From Triplophysa rosa (taxonomy: Eukaryota; Chordata; Actinopteri; Cypriniformes; Nemacheilidae), in the NCBI RefSeq assembly GCF_024868665.1, contig NC_079891.1:22320946-22384945 (forward strand): 64,000 nucleotides of DNA, given 5' to 3'. The translations under genes and the position numbers were made by a program. The notes under the pieces are model-generated. The model searched no databases. It saw only the letters and a program-made list of their open reading frames with translations, and was not told the DNA's origin. This document shows, piece after piece, positions 49,824 to 61,760 of this stretch. Each line of letters begins with the position of its first letter. Position 1 is the stretch's first letter.

Positions 49824-50078
49824 TTAAAGGTCCAGTGGAGGATCTTAACAAAAATGCAATAAATAATCTTTCTTCAGAGCTGTATAAAGACCTTACAAAC
49901 TGAAGGGTTATGTTTTTATTACCTTAAAATGAGCTATTTCTATCTACATACTGTACATCGCGGGTCCCCTTGCATGAAATTCGCCATGTTGTTTCTCAGT
50001 AGCCCTAAACAGACAAACTGCTCTACAAAACGCATTTCGGCTAGATGCCAGTAAATTTCATACACTGGACATTTAAGA
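49824..50078 (-). mobile_element. 255-bp DNA element with TTAAA-GTCCAGTG ends
   Basis: The left end CTTAAAGGTCCAGTGGAGG and right end ACACTGGACATTTAA are inverted copies. The interior GTTATGTTTTTATTACCTTA is the reverse of the block shared with 39467-40617 and 52410-52758. It is the most complete short copy of this family here. Confidence 0.75.
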
Positions 50079-51613
50079 TGTTTTCTGTCAAAATTTGAAC
50101 AGGCCAGGATGTCCGAGTACTCATGCACCTACTTTTTGTGACATTTCACCATCGAGTATTGGTGCTTGTTTTAAAAATTTCATGATTATCTCATTCAATG
50201 GCATATTTATTTGCTCAATTTGTGTGCAGTTACATTTGGTCACTGATCAAAGTTTGCTTATTTCTATAAATCCATCGCTATTATGACAAGAATTCATCAT
50301 AATACAATCATCTTCATCAATAGGCTGAAAAATGAAACAGCAACAACATGAAACTAGAAAGCAATAATTACACAATCACCATGGAAGTTACAACAACAGA
50401 ATATTGTGTTTCAAATCTGACGTCATCACGCAACCGTATTTTTTGGCAAGTTTAACAATGTGTGTGTGTGTGCACTGCGTGCCTGTGTGTCAGACTCGGT
50501 GCGTGTGGGAGAGTGGCTGCAGTCAGCATCGTGTACAACAGCATCAGCAGCGAATTTTAACCGACCAGTTACTGAATTCCTATTATTATATTTCCAGGCC
50601 AAAACATTCGGTGCTAGATCAGAAACAATCGGGGCTAGAGCCCCGAAAAAATAGTGCTAGCGACGCCCAAAGAAACTTTTTCCACTACAAAGAACTTATT
50701 GAAAAACAGAAAGCTTCTTCCAATATTAAAGGTTCTTTATGGAACCATTCAGCCAAAAGTGAAGCACCTTTTTTAAGAGGGAAAGTTTGTTAAATGCTAT
50801 TCTATTGGTTTCTATGAGCGTATTGGCGATATTCAAAGCTATGCATTGCTTCAAATTTCAGAAAGCCAAAGATTTTGAGTCTGTGTTGCTTCACAAAAAA
50901 CATTAAAGATGGTTTTTGTAACCAATGTGTGTTTTAAAATATTTTCAAAGGCACGTGTGAATGCAGATATATTAACATGGTGCTTGCAACTGTAGGTTAG
51001 CATCTCAACACAGAGCTGCAGCTACACACAGAATCCTAGCCTGAATCTTAATTTTGGGAGACCCAAGTGACCGGTATTCTGCCCACTTCTCCAGCCTCAT
51101 TTAAAAAGAGGATATTACCCATGCAGAAAGTAATAAAGTACCAGAGGCTTTTCTGCACTGTTGATATAGAACATACAACACAAACCAATACATTAATGTT
51201 AAATGAATGTAACAATTCCATGACAGTACTTAAACCAAGCATTAACATAACATAAATGTATATGTATGTTGTTGTATACTGTATGTGTGTTCTACATGTT
51301 TTGCTATATATATAAAAAAATGTGCAGCATGTATTTCAAATTATAACAACAACAACAAAAAAAATAATTAATAAAATGAATATGACATATTTTGTTATTT
51401 CTCATATACTTTTTAGATAAGTTAATAATAACAAATAAAAAAATAACAATTTTGCACATTGTTTATTTCACAACTCTAATTTCTTTCTCATAATATTTCT
51501 TATTTCTCATTCTTATTTCAAAATACAACAGTTCATCAAAACCAAGATATGCAAACTATAATGGAAGAACACAAATAGATGGATTCGGAATATCTCACTG
51601 GTGGAGATAGAAA
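50079..51613. other. Non-coding stretch with repeat debris
   Basis: GCTAGCGACGCCC at about 50655 resembles a hAT-like terminus. AAAGGTTCTTTATGGAACCA at about 50729 is a common repeat phrase. A 129-codon frame runs across this debris and is not credible as a gene. Confidence 0.4.
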
Positions 51614-51622
51614 GGGAGAGAG

Positions 51623-51687
<65 letters not shown>
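51614..51687. repeat. (GA)n microsatellite
   Basis: About 74 bp of GA with one GC interruption. Confidence 0.98.
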
Positions 51688-51690
<3 letters not shown>

Positions 51691-52409
51691 CTAATCGCCC
51701 TATAGCAGACCACCAGCACATAATGATTCCTGTGCATCTGGAGGGGGAGGCACAGAGCTAAAAATAAAAAAAATCACCTCGCATGTGTGTTTGCGTGAGG
51801 AAGAAGGAGAGCGAGAGAGAGGAAAAGAAGTAGACGAGACAATCTATGCCTATCTGTCAGTCGATTGGCCAGTTAAAAATGCATACAATTACTTCCACCG
51901 GCTCAGAGGCAGATCCATTTACATATGCATACGTGAGGGTACTGCCGGGGTGTCGAAACGAAGAAAGAATGCAGGAACGAAGAGAGGTCGGGAGGGAGAG
52001 GGAGATGAGGAGAGAGAAGCATTAATCTTTAAACACTCAACATGCAGATTTATTGCCGACAGCGGGAGGACAGAATAAAAAAATCACTAGAAATGAATGG
52101 AGAAAAAATAGTAAATTGTTATGGCAATGTTTGATTTCAAGTTCATGTTAAGAATCACAGCCTCTTCGTGTCATTGTGTTTTGTGCTTTACCTTTTCTTG
52201 TGCTCATGTTTCGAATGCTCTGGTTAACAATACGAACCAAGACAGAGGCTCAGACACATTTTAGCAATGTAACAATAATTGGTTGGAAACCTGGAGTAAA
52301 ATTTTGCATGATTACATTAATGCACCTTCTGCTTGTTCTCCATTCCATGTTTTCTTGAGCTTTGTAACAATGCACTTTTGATTTTCATTGACTGGTGTTC
52401 ATACTGGTC

Positions 52410-52758
52410 CAGTGTATGAAATTTACTGGCATCGAGTGGTGAGGTTGTGAGATTGCAACCAATGGCTCACTCCATCCCTTCCTTTCGAAGCACCACGTTG
52501 GCTGACATAGGACTAAGATGTCTTCACATTTTTGCTTCTTTCCCGAAGGAGATAATGTATTTATGAAACGCTCTGTAGATCAGTTTGTCCATTTAGGGCT
52601 ACTGTAGAAATAACATGGTGAATTCCATGCAAGGGACCTGCGGTTTATGTAGATAGGATAGAAATAGCTCATTCTACGGTAATAAAAACATAACGCTTCA
52701 TTATGTAAGTTCTTTATGCATCTCTGAAGACATAGTTACGTATATTATATTGCATTTC
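52410..52758 (+). mobile_element. DNA element copy truncated by the LTR retroelement
   Basis: It starts GGTCCAGTGTATGAAATTTA and runs through GGTAATAAAAACATAACG to TATTGCATTTCTG, as in the copies at 49824-50078 and 39467-40617. The expected last ~25 bp are replaced at 52759 by retroelement sequence. Confidence 0.7.
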
Positions 52759-52782
52759 TGGTCTTGTGGCAGAACCATGACA

Positions 52783-53085
52783 GTGTCAGTGTGTCAGCCG
52801 GCAATCCAGTCCATGTGTCTGCCGGCAATCCAGTCAGTGTGTCAGCCGGCAATTCAGTACGTGTGTCAGCCGGCAATCTTGTCTCTGTGTCAGCCGGCAA
52901 TCCTGTCCATGTGTCAGCCGGCAATCTTGTCTCTGTGTCAGCCGGCAATCCTGTCCGTGTGTCAGCCGGCAATCCTGTCCGTGTGTCAGCCGGCAATCCT
53001 GTCCGTGTGTCAGCCGGCAATCCTGTCCGTGTGTCAGCCGGCAATCCAGTCCGTGTCAGCCGGCAATCCAGTCCGTGTCCTTGTG
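52783..53085 (+). repeat. 24-bp tandem array, about 12 copies
   Basis: The unit, GTGTGTCAGCCGGCAATCC plus five bases, is eight codons long (QPAILSVC when read in one frame). Copies near the right end are almost identical. The CAGCCGGC core is shared with the array in the 43.7-kb element. Confidence 0.93.
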
Positions 53086-53232
53086 TGGACTTTTGTTTTG
53101 TTCCCCCTTGGACTTGTGTTTTTGTATATTAGTTATTTTGCCCTGTTCTTGGTTTTGTCTGTGTCGCTGTCTGTCCAGTCCTGTTTTTCCCCTTGAGGAG
53201 CATCAGATTGCCGCTCCTTAAGGAGGGGCTTC

Positions 53233-53746
53233 TGTCATGGTTCTGCCACAAGACCAAGAAAAACATGACAGGATGAGGCAGAGCCATGACAGATAAGTAA
53301 TTTTGGCCCTTATGGCTTCGCCATACTCCCTCCGGTCTCGTCTCTGTTCCCGCCCTCTCGTCTCCTCATTATTGCTCGTTATTGTTTCATGCCCGTCAGC
53401 TGTTCCCTCTTGATTTGTTCCCTTATTTAATGCCCTTGTGTTTTCTGTCTTGTGTCGGTTCATTTTGCCTTGTTTGCCTGTCTTCACCCTCCCGGTCTGT
53501 ATTGCTGTGTTTTCTAGTTTAGATAGTTGTAGTTTATGTCTAGTGTTTGTATTTAGTCTTGTCTAGTTTAGTGTAGTTAGTCTATGTTCCTGTCACCTTT
53601 TGTTAATTCCCTTTCTGTTTTGTTGTGTTACCCCCACGTGGGTTTTTGTTTCATGTTTTGTATTTATAATTAAAGTCTGTTTGTTAACCCCTTACCCGCT
53701 GTCTGCACTTGGGTCCTCTATCCATGTCTCACCCTGTGTCATGACA
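53233..53746 (+). repeat. LTR with inverted-loop terminal hairpin
   Basis: It begins TGTCATGGTTCTGCC and ends TGTGTCATGACA. The far hairpin arm is at 53277-53291. Between the arms, ACAAGACCAAGAAAAACATG is the reverse complement of the corresponding loop in the 43660 LTR. A TATA-like TTATTTAAT lies at 53423 and ATAATTAAAGTC near 53666 could serve for 3' processing. Confidence 0.88.
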
Positions 53747-54156
53747 GGTACTAGCAGCAAATTCTCATTGGGCCAAAAGTTGGGGCTACAGTTGCGTAGA
53801 GTATAATCCAGTCTTTATTCAGAGATGCAAACAAAATAAATCTTAAAAACACAAAAAAACTAATAGTTCTAAATCTACAAATTCCTATTTCTATTATCTA
53901 AATTCCATATTTAACCAAAAGTCCCTCACAAGGTGCCTTGTTTTGTAAAAACCAGCTGCAACAGTTAACTATCTGCAACTAACAATATATTGAAATAAAA
54001 ATCATTTTATTTTAATCGATTATGTTTGGAGTTAGGGTATGATTCTTCATTGACTATGGCAATCAGCCATGGTTGTTGTGGATTCAGGCATGTTCATATG
54101 TCCAGCAGATGTATGTAACAAAGAACACACTAACTGCACATGTTTAATACAATACA

Positions 54157-54160
<4 letters not shown>

Positions 54161-54214
<54 letters not shown>
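54161..54214. repeat. (GA)n microsatellite
   Basis: About 54 bp of uninterrupted GA. Confidence 0.98.
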
Positions 54215-54216
<2 letters not shown>

Positions 54217-54892
54217 AAACATGGAGAGCTCAAGTTGATGGAGAATGTTAAACAGAAATGGTTGGTCTCTTTGGCAATTGTTGGTCTATATGTTACGAAG
54301 ACAAACCTTCTTCACCTCCCTAAAAAATAAGGTGAATAAAGGTAAAGTGGGACAAAATTGTATTTCCATTTAATCATAGCTATTTTAAATGGCATCACTT
54401 TAATTGTATTCACTCTAACTTTGGCGAAACATTTTCTATTTTTATTTGAACCATTAGACTATACAATATGAATTAATTAAATGTTAGAACCTTAAACTAT
54501 TTTGTGGTATAGAAGTTTCAATACTCTCTAAATGTCTAAACAGGCTATTGAAATTTAGTTTAATTAAATTAAATTTCTGAATTACTTTTTCTTCCGATCA
54601 ATTTCCCAGATACCTTTGCTTTTTCCACATGCTGCTTCCATTTTCATTTTTCATTTTTTTCTTTTTGAGGGGAAATGAAGAATGTTTTTGAGGCACCATG
54701 GTTCTTCAGCTCCGGACTCAGTTAAAGTGGGGGTAGGAAGGTACTTACTTTCTGTGGCCTAGCCTGTAGAACCTATTATTGGATAAACCAAGATAGACAA
54801 GCAGTGCATGAATATGGGTGTGTTAGCCATTGACCATTTGAACATGTTAACATAAACTTATAAACTTAGAAAAGTGGGTAAAGCAGTTTGTT

Positions 54893-55252
54893 TTAAAGGA
54901 GTAATTCACCTTCAAAATAAAAATTCTATCATCATTTACACGCCCTCTTGTCATTTCAATGTACCAACATTTTTTTAAATATCTTCTTTTGTGTTCTGCA
55001 GAAGAAAGAAAGTCATGCAGGTTTGAAATGACAAGAGGGCGTGTAAATGATGATAGAATTTTTATTTTGAAGGTAACAGCACAGCGCCCCATTCACTTCT
55101 ATTGTAACAAATGCAATTGAATGGGGGGCTGTTACCAATATTCTTCAAAATATCTTCTTTTGTTTTCTGCGGAAGACAGAAAGTCATACAGGTTTGAAAT
55201 GACAAGAGGGTGAGTAAATGATTTTCATTTTGAAGGTGAACTACTCCTTTAA
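54893..55252. mobile_element. MITE with an internal perfect 51-bp palindrome
   Basis: Termini are TTAAAGGAGTAATTCACC and GGTGAACTACTCCTTTAA. Inside, 54909-54959 and 55023-55073 are exact inverted copies over 51 nt. A third, diverged arm lies at 55188-55234. It may be a MITE with one end duplicated. Confidence 0.85.
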
Positions 55253-57404
55253 TAAAACAGACAGCTGATTGGCGGTTCACACTCTAAAATAATATGTGAT
55301 GGTAAAAAACTTTCTCAAAATGTTCTTCTTTCTACATAGAAAACATGGTTGCCCCAGCACAAAAAAACCCAAAGGCTAGTTAGTTTCTCTTTTTATATAA
55401 AACAGGCAGAATTCTGGAAAATCCAATTTTGTTTAAGGCTCTCTGTCTTTTTGGCCTATGATGACCCTTGACCTTTCTCAAAAGACAAACACAAGGTTCC
55501 TTTCTGTCCGCTTGCATCAGTGACACAGGACTCGCAATGCTCTTCTGTATCTCCACTGAAAGTGAGTCACTGGCTTCAGCTACGAGTTTATTGAATTCTC
55601 TCTTTTTCTCTCTTGTCCTACATAAAACACATAGCACATATGCAGCACATATTAATATGTATCTCTCTTTATGCCCCATTAAATACTAAAAACTTCTATT
55701 GAAGATGGTTTTGTTGAATTAAATGACTGAAACTATTACAGCATTTAGGGCTATGTAAACACTTTCAACCCAACAATATGCTGAAGATGTTCTTTTTGAT
55801 ACAGCTAATTATTATTTTCAAGGCTATTCATCTTTTAGTAGTTGAACAATCCAACCAATCAGAGAAGCCTGTTACAATGACAAGCAGCAGCATTCACATA
55901 TAGCTTAAATATTTAGCAATAAATAAATCCTGTATCGGAATAGGATAATTTGAGCAGTATGGTGTTGTTATTTGTGAAGATGTAACACAATCCTGTGTGC
56001 TCAACAATCCAGTAACTGATTTTCTCACCCCCGGGATGATACAGAGGCAATAACACTATACCGTTGCTTTAAACCTCCATTATATTTTTGAGAAGGTTTT
56101 AAAATGTACAAGCCTTTGATGGTTCGGTGAAACCCATGGAGAGAAATAAGGTGTTAGAATCCATTCAACACTGCACTCATGTGCCATGACACTAATATGC
56201 AAGCTGGAGGCAACAGTCTCGTTCCAAAGATTTCAAGGTAATATAGAAATGTTAAAGTTTAGGAAATAGCACCAACAGTGTTCAGTGTAGTGAAATTTTA
56301 GCCCCCTAATTCTTATCCAGCCTACAGCTTTAAGCAATCTTCTTTATGTGTACATGAAATGATATGAGTCCTAATATAATTGAGCTAAACCTCCATAAAT
56401 AAGCTATTATTTAAACTAATTTACAGATCAATGCTGATTTCTCACTATTTTATTGATTAAGATATTGTGAGCCCTATTTTACAGTTTGTAATGGAAAGAC
56501 ATCTTTCACATAGTCTGCAATGTTTTCTACAAATCAATACCATATTTTACGCGGTCTAAGTCATCCTAATCACATGTGTGATTTTAAATGATGAAGAATT
56601 ATAAATTATAAAGCTGAATTTATCATGGCATTTAAGAATATCGAAATTATGCAATGCTATGACATTGCTATCTGATACCATCACAGCATCATTGTATAAA
56701 ACATTCTTTTTTTTTTGCTTATAGGGTAGCTGAAAGAAAAAAAAAAAAATCAGATTCTTCACATTGTACTTCCTTTGACCTCTGCTGCTTTGCTCTTGGG
56801 TTATGCACAACCCCATCTGCCAGCATTGAGATGCCTGTGTTTGTCCTTATGTTCTGGACCCTGCTGCCTATGTCAGATAAGGAGTATTTGCCAGTTAAAG
56901 AACCCTTATATGCTAATTTGGAGTGACTGGTAATGTAAGAACTGAAACATTTATAATGTATTGGCCGCTAAATACATTTGGACACATTTAGATACTTAAA
57001 ATGTATGAATGTTATTGGATTAGATATAATACTAGTAACATTGGTGTGTAGTGAAGCTACATCTTTTCTCAAAGCTAAACTTCTTAATATAAATACCCCT
57101 TAATCTTGCAATGAAAAATGTAGTTAGGTGCAGCTTGAGTGTCCAAATACTTTTTATAGTATTATTGCACACCATTTCTCAAACTTTGTCCCAAACTTTA
57201 ATAAACTGTAAACTATAATATGTGAGTGACACTAACAGATACAGCTACAGAACGATATCTCAATATAGAAACTATACACACACACGCACATAGTTCCAAT
57301 GTGTTTGGAAGTGAGGAGAGGAAACAGGAGACCACAGCTGAAGGAGCTCTAGTTTCAAATCCTGTGGCAGGAAACTCTGCCGGAGACTCACCCCTCCCTC
57401 TCAC
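55253..57404. other. Non-coding stretch
   Basis: No gene, RNA gene or classified repeat is seen. Frames are short and AT-biased. Confidence 0.5.
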
Positions 57405-57477
<73 letters not shown>

Positions 57478-57483
57478 GTGTGT
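57405..57483. repeat. (TG)n microsatellite
   Basis: About 78 bp of TG with one CG interruption. Confidence 0.98.
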
Positions 57484-57629
57484 TTTTGAGTATATTTAAA
57501 AATATAAAGCATCCTGCTTCACCAATATCTTTTATTTTTTAACTGCTCACATACAAGCAGTTCATGTTTTGTTTTACATTGAGTTTCTATGTGCATCTGT
57601 GTTTGTGTATAAAATTAAGTTTGGAAATG

Positions 57630-57826
57630 AAGAGTTTGGTTCCAAAATGAGATAATTTTTTTCAAAAATCATGTTTTTTATTATGCATTCCAATTAATGT
57701 CAATCAAACTGCAGTTGGTTTGTTTTGTTTGAAGCTGTAATAACTCAAAAAATACAGCTAACAAACACAATAAAACACAATAAAAACATGATAACATGAG
57801 TTATCTCATTTTGGAACCAAACTCTT
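57630..57826. mobile_element. 197-bp MITE with perfect AAGAGTTTGGTTCCAAAA ends
   Basis: The left end AAGAGTTTGGTTCCAAAATG (continuing AGATAA) is matched exactly by its reverse complement ending at 57826, a 26-bp perfect terminal repeat. The interior is AT-rich and non-coding. Perfect ends suggest a fairly recent insertion. Confidence 0.8.
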
Positions 57827-58221
57827 TATATACTTTTTCTTTAATATGTGTGTGTTTATGGTCACGTCTGAATATTTTCTGTTTACAAGCCTTCGTGTTT
57901 TTCTGTTTCTGACTATTGCGGAGACTATTTTTACAGTGTTTACATAGTTAGTCACACTGCATGCGTTTGCGTCAGTCTTCCTCAAATGCCCGGCTCAGTT
58001 TAGTCCTGGAAATACACGCGCGCGCACACGTACACAACACACAAATGAGTTGAGGACAAGTTGAAACTGAGTTTCATCCTCTGTTTTGTCTACAGTTGCT
58101 TTTGCTCGATATTCTTCTGCAATCGGACAAAATAAACTGCTACTCTATCTGCTATCTCTAACCTGAGAACTTACAAAAAAGTAATGCTACTTTCAAACGG
58201 TGCACAATGGTACATTTACTT

Positions 58222-61200
58222 GGTTCCCTTTCTGTCGGTCTCTCGACGTTGTGTCGAACCGACAGAATGGGGTTTGTCTTGAGAACCTATCATCTTCTGA
58301 GTATTTAGAAAAGGCCAATGAAAATTGGCGAATGAAATTTGCATGCCGGACTCCTCCCCGGATGTCCGGGTATAAGAGGGAAGCCGGCGTGCTCATTCAT
58401 TCACCTTTTGTTCTTCAGAGCCTACGCATCTGATGAGCTTCTCTACGATCTTTGGTGATCATTTTTCTGCTGGAATCTACGACGTGGACAGCGGACGGTG
58501 CCTACCTGCAGTGACTCTCCCCTGGGCGTCTCGGCAGTTCCGGAGGTGTTCGAGCAAATTTCCTTTCTAAAAGAGCAAATTTCTCCAGCGTGGCTTGTCC
58601 CGCTGTTCTCATGGGTGCAACACACTCATCGAGGAGGGGGACGGACATGATGCCTGCTTCCAGTACGCTGGTGCAGACGTTGTGGATACGTCCTGCCCGC
58701 ACTGCGGGCGGTGATGATTCAGACATTGCGTCACGGGTGGCTGTGTTCCCACGGGACTCAGCCACCACCTCGTTTGCTCCACGTTCCATGGCGGCAGGAC
58801 TACGGCCCTGCCGTCCGCTGCGGCAAGCAGCGAGGGTGATATGAGGATTACTGTGAGCGATAATCCGCCAGCCACTGGCTCACGGACCGTTCGCACCTCG
58901 TCTCGCTCTTCTGACCATTCCCCAGGAGACGGTCCTCCGTCTTATTCCTCAATCACGTATTCGGACACGATGCATGATGATGAGATGTCTCTTGCAGCAT
59001 CGGGGGGTGACGTGCTGCCATCCGACTCCGACGATTCCTCGGGCTCCCTCCCTCGGGGGGTCGAGCCCAGGAAGAAGCGGACGTCGAAATGTCAGCCATG
59101 CTTTCCCGGGCCGCCGTGAGTGTTGGGTTGCAGTGCCCGCACTGCCTCTCCCGGCACTCGCGGCTGGCTACATGGCGCCTCGGGTTTGAGCGCGGCTCCA
59201 AGCTGCGCCCATCCTCAGTGCCGTGTTTACCGGAAGTGCATGAGGAACTTAGTAAGACCTGGAAATGCCCCCTTTCTGGCACGTTTCACGTCAAACAAAG
59301 TTCTGTCACCCTCTCTTCCCTCGAGGTTGGGACAGCTAGAGGATACGTCGATGTCTCCCAGGTGGCGTATGCCGCCACGGTGCACTCGTGCCCGTAGGCA
59401 GCGGCCACCTGGGGATGGGGCTCGACCTAGACTCCCGTCCAAAGCATGTGGGGTCTCGGCATCTCTGGTGTCGAGAGCTTACATTGCAGCGGACCAAGCT
59501 GCCTCCTCTCTCCACGCTATGGCTCCTGCCAGGCCAGGGCGTTGAGAGAGCTCCACGAGGGTAAGACCGACCCAGCTCTTATGCAGGAACTCCGCACCGC
59601 TACCGACCTCGCTCTACGGGCGACCAAGGTGACCACGCGGGCCCTGGGTCGGACGATGTCCACACTTGTGGTCCATGAGAAACTCCTCTGGCCAATCCTT
59701 GCGCAGATGAGTAACACCGAGAAGGTCCGCTTTCTCGACACACCCGTCTCGCAAGGGGGGGGGCTGGTTGGTGTTACTGTCGAGCCGCAGCGGCCCCGCT
59801 CACCCCCCATCGGGGGCGCGAGACCCACACGCGGCCGCTCCCGGAGGGTTCTCGACAGTAAAGAAGCAGTCCTCTGTGCCGCGACTCGGCAGCCCCGGCC
59901 GTCTTGTCCCGTGCACTGTCTGCTTCCCAGCAGCCCTGGTCCTCTTCGACGCCCTCCAGCTCTGGCGCCCCCCACTCAGGCTGCCCCCCCTGGAGGAGAC
60001 AGCGAAGAGGAGACCATCGCCCCATCAGCAGCCTCGGCGAAGCGGCCCTCAGGGGGATGAAGGATACCATTGGGCCCGACCCCATCCACATCGCTGGGAA
60101 GTCTGATAGTGACGGATCCTGCCCCTTCTCTCCATCTGCTGGCCCCCTCCGGGGGGCTAGCGCCCACTTACTCTCAAGAAAGAGAGTTTCCTCTCTCTCT
60201 GGGTTAAGCCTGCCGGCTTCCCAGACTTTCAGGCTGGCTAGGGAAGACGATCCGTCTCGGCTACGCGATCCAGTCACCTCACGCCTGCCAAGTTTCAGGG
60301 CATCCGATATACCTCAGTCAGAGGCTAGTATGTTCCCGTACTTCTGGCTAGGTCGCCACCCTTCTGGCGAAGGAGTGATCGAGCCCGTCTCATCAGCCGA
60401 GATGTTCAACGGGTTTTACAGCCTGTACTTCATTGTCCCCAAGAAAGGCGGGGGGTTGCGCCCTATCTTGGGTCTGTGTGTTCTGAACAGGCCCCTACAC
60501 AATAGCTGCCTTTCAGGTTGATCACGCAGAAGTGCATCCTGACATCCGTCAGGTGTCAGGACTGGTTCATGGCAATCGACCTGAAGGACGCGTACTTCAT
60601 GTCTCGATCCTCCCTCGACATCGGCCGTTCCTACGGTTCGCGTTCGAGGGACGGGCATATCAGTACAGGGTCCTCCCCTTCGGTCTGTCCCTGTCTCCAC
60701 GGGTCTTTACGAAGGTCGTGGAAGCCGTCCTCCTTCCCTTCAGGGAAGAAGGTGTGCGGGTACTAAACTATCTCGACGACTGGCTCAGTTTGGCGCACTC
60801 TCGAGATCTGTTGTGTACACACAGGGACCTGGTGCTCCGGCACCTAGATCAGTGGGGCTACAGGTCAACTGAGAAGAGCGAGCTCTCTCCGGTGCAGAGC
60901 GTCCTCTTTCTCGGTATGGAACTCGACTCTGTCCTCATGAGTGGCCCCGCTCACCCCCTGTGGGGGGCGCGAGACCCGCGACGAGGAAGCCCTCGCCCAC
61001 GCGGCCTCCAGAGGCAGTGCGACTGACTACAGAGCGTGCCCGATCAGTGTTGAACTGCGTGAAGCTCTCAGGCAGTCAGCGGTCCCCCTGAAACAATTCA
61101 GAGGCTCCTGGGATGGCATCCTCGGCGGGGGTGGTCCTCCTTGGGTCGATGCACATATGACCGCTCCAACACTGGTTACAGAGTCAAGTTCCTTGGAGAG

Positions 61201-61760
61201 CGTGGCACACCGGCAGCAGGCGTATGGTCATCACGCTTTTTCTGCCGACACACCCTAACCCCCTGGTGACAGGGGTCCCCTTAGGGATACCTCCCTGTAG
61301 GGTTGGGGTGCCGTGTGCAACGGGCACGCAGTGTCGGGGCGGTGGACGGGCCCCCGCCTGCGTTGGCATTTCAACTGCCTAGAGTTGTTGGTTGTGCTAC
61401 TTGCATTGAGGAGGCTACTACCTCTTGTGCAGGGCAAGCATGTGCTGGTCCGGCGGACAGCACAGCTGCTGTGGCGTATATCATTGGTGGCATTCGCTCA
61501 CGACAGCTAACATGACTCGCCCGGCGCCTCCTTCTCTGGAGTCAGCAGGTGATCAGTTCCCTGCGAGCCACACACATCCCAGGCGTCCTGAACCAGACAG
61601 CCGATGCGCTCTCTCGTCAGTCGACGCCTCGCGGAGAGTGGCGACTCCCTCCCCGCGCAACCGGCTCATTTGGGAGCAGTTCGGCCAGGCACAGGTGGTC
61701 CTGTTGCCTCCCCGGACTCCACCCATTGTCCGCTTTGGTACTCCACAGTATTCTACCATC
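58222..61760 (+). mobile_element. Truncated DIRS-type retrotransposon
   Basis: The left end carries a hairpin with arms CTGTCGGT and ACCGACAG (58232-58265) and inner TCGAC/GTCGA pairs, resembling DIRS inverted terminal repeats. A TATA-like GTATAAGAGG is at about 58369. A long G+C-rich, frameshifted Gag-like region follows (about 58590-60060), then a DIRS-type reverse transcriptase and RNase H. The sequence breaks off near 61760, before the tyrosine recombinase, methyltransferase-like region and right terminus. No 5-bp target duplication is expected for this group. It is inactive. Confidence 0.85.
60380..61740 (+). pseudogene. DIRS reverse transcriptase and RNase H, frameshifted
   Basis: RT motifs are spread over three frames: FNGFYSLYFIVPKKGGGLRP ending at a stop near 60520, then DWFMAIDLKDAYF from 60518, then YQYRVLPFGLSLSPRVFTKV with an intact YLDDWL box at about 60768-60785. 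A missing base near 60600 causes the second shift. RNase H motifs HFNCLELLVVLLALRRLLPL and PGVLNQTADALSRQ follow in further frames. The YLDDWL context and the ADALSRQ terminus are typical of DIRS. Confidence 0.85.

Larger units (their letters stand above)
52759..53746 (+). mobile_element. Rearranged 3' part of a second LTR retrotransposon of the same type
   Basis: A 23-bp piece matching the far arm of an LTR hairpin (GGCAGAACCATGACA) is joined straight to a tandem array. A purine-rich tract (AAGGAGGGGCT, 53219-53229) and a complete 514-bp LTR follow. The 5' LTR body and any Gag domain are deleted. No target duplication is found, as expected after deletion at the left edge. Confidence 0.8.

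Noticed and set aside
50404..50793. 129-codon frame
   Set aside because: Crosses hAT-like and other repeat debris; composition changes along its length.
52750..53196. 148-codon frame with QPAIL repeats
   Set aside because: Apart from the 24-bp array it contains no conserved domain, and the upstream part belongs to a truncated DNA element. It is treated as a remnant of a retroelement tail rather than a gene.
59774..60277. 167-codon minus-strand frame in the DIRS element
   Set aside because: Overlaps the plus-strand DIRS coding region with high G+C, where antisense frames open by chance.
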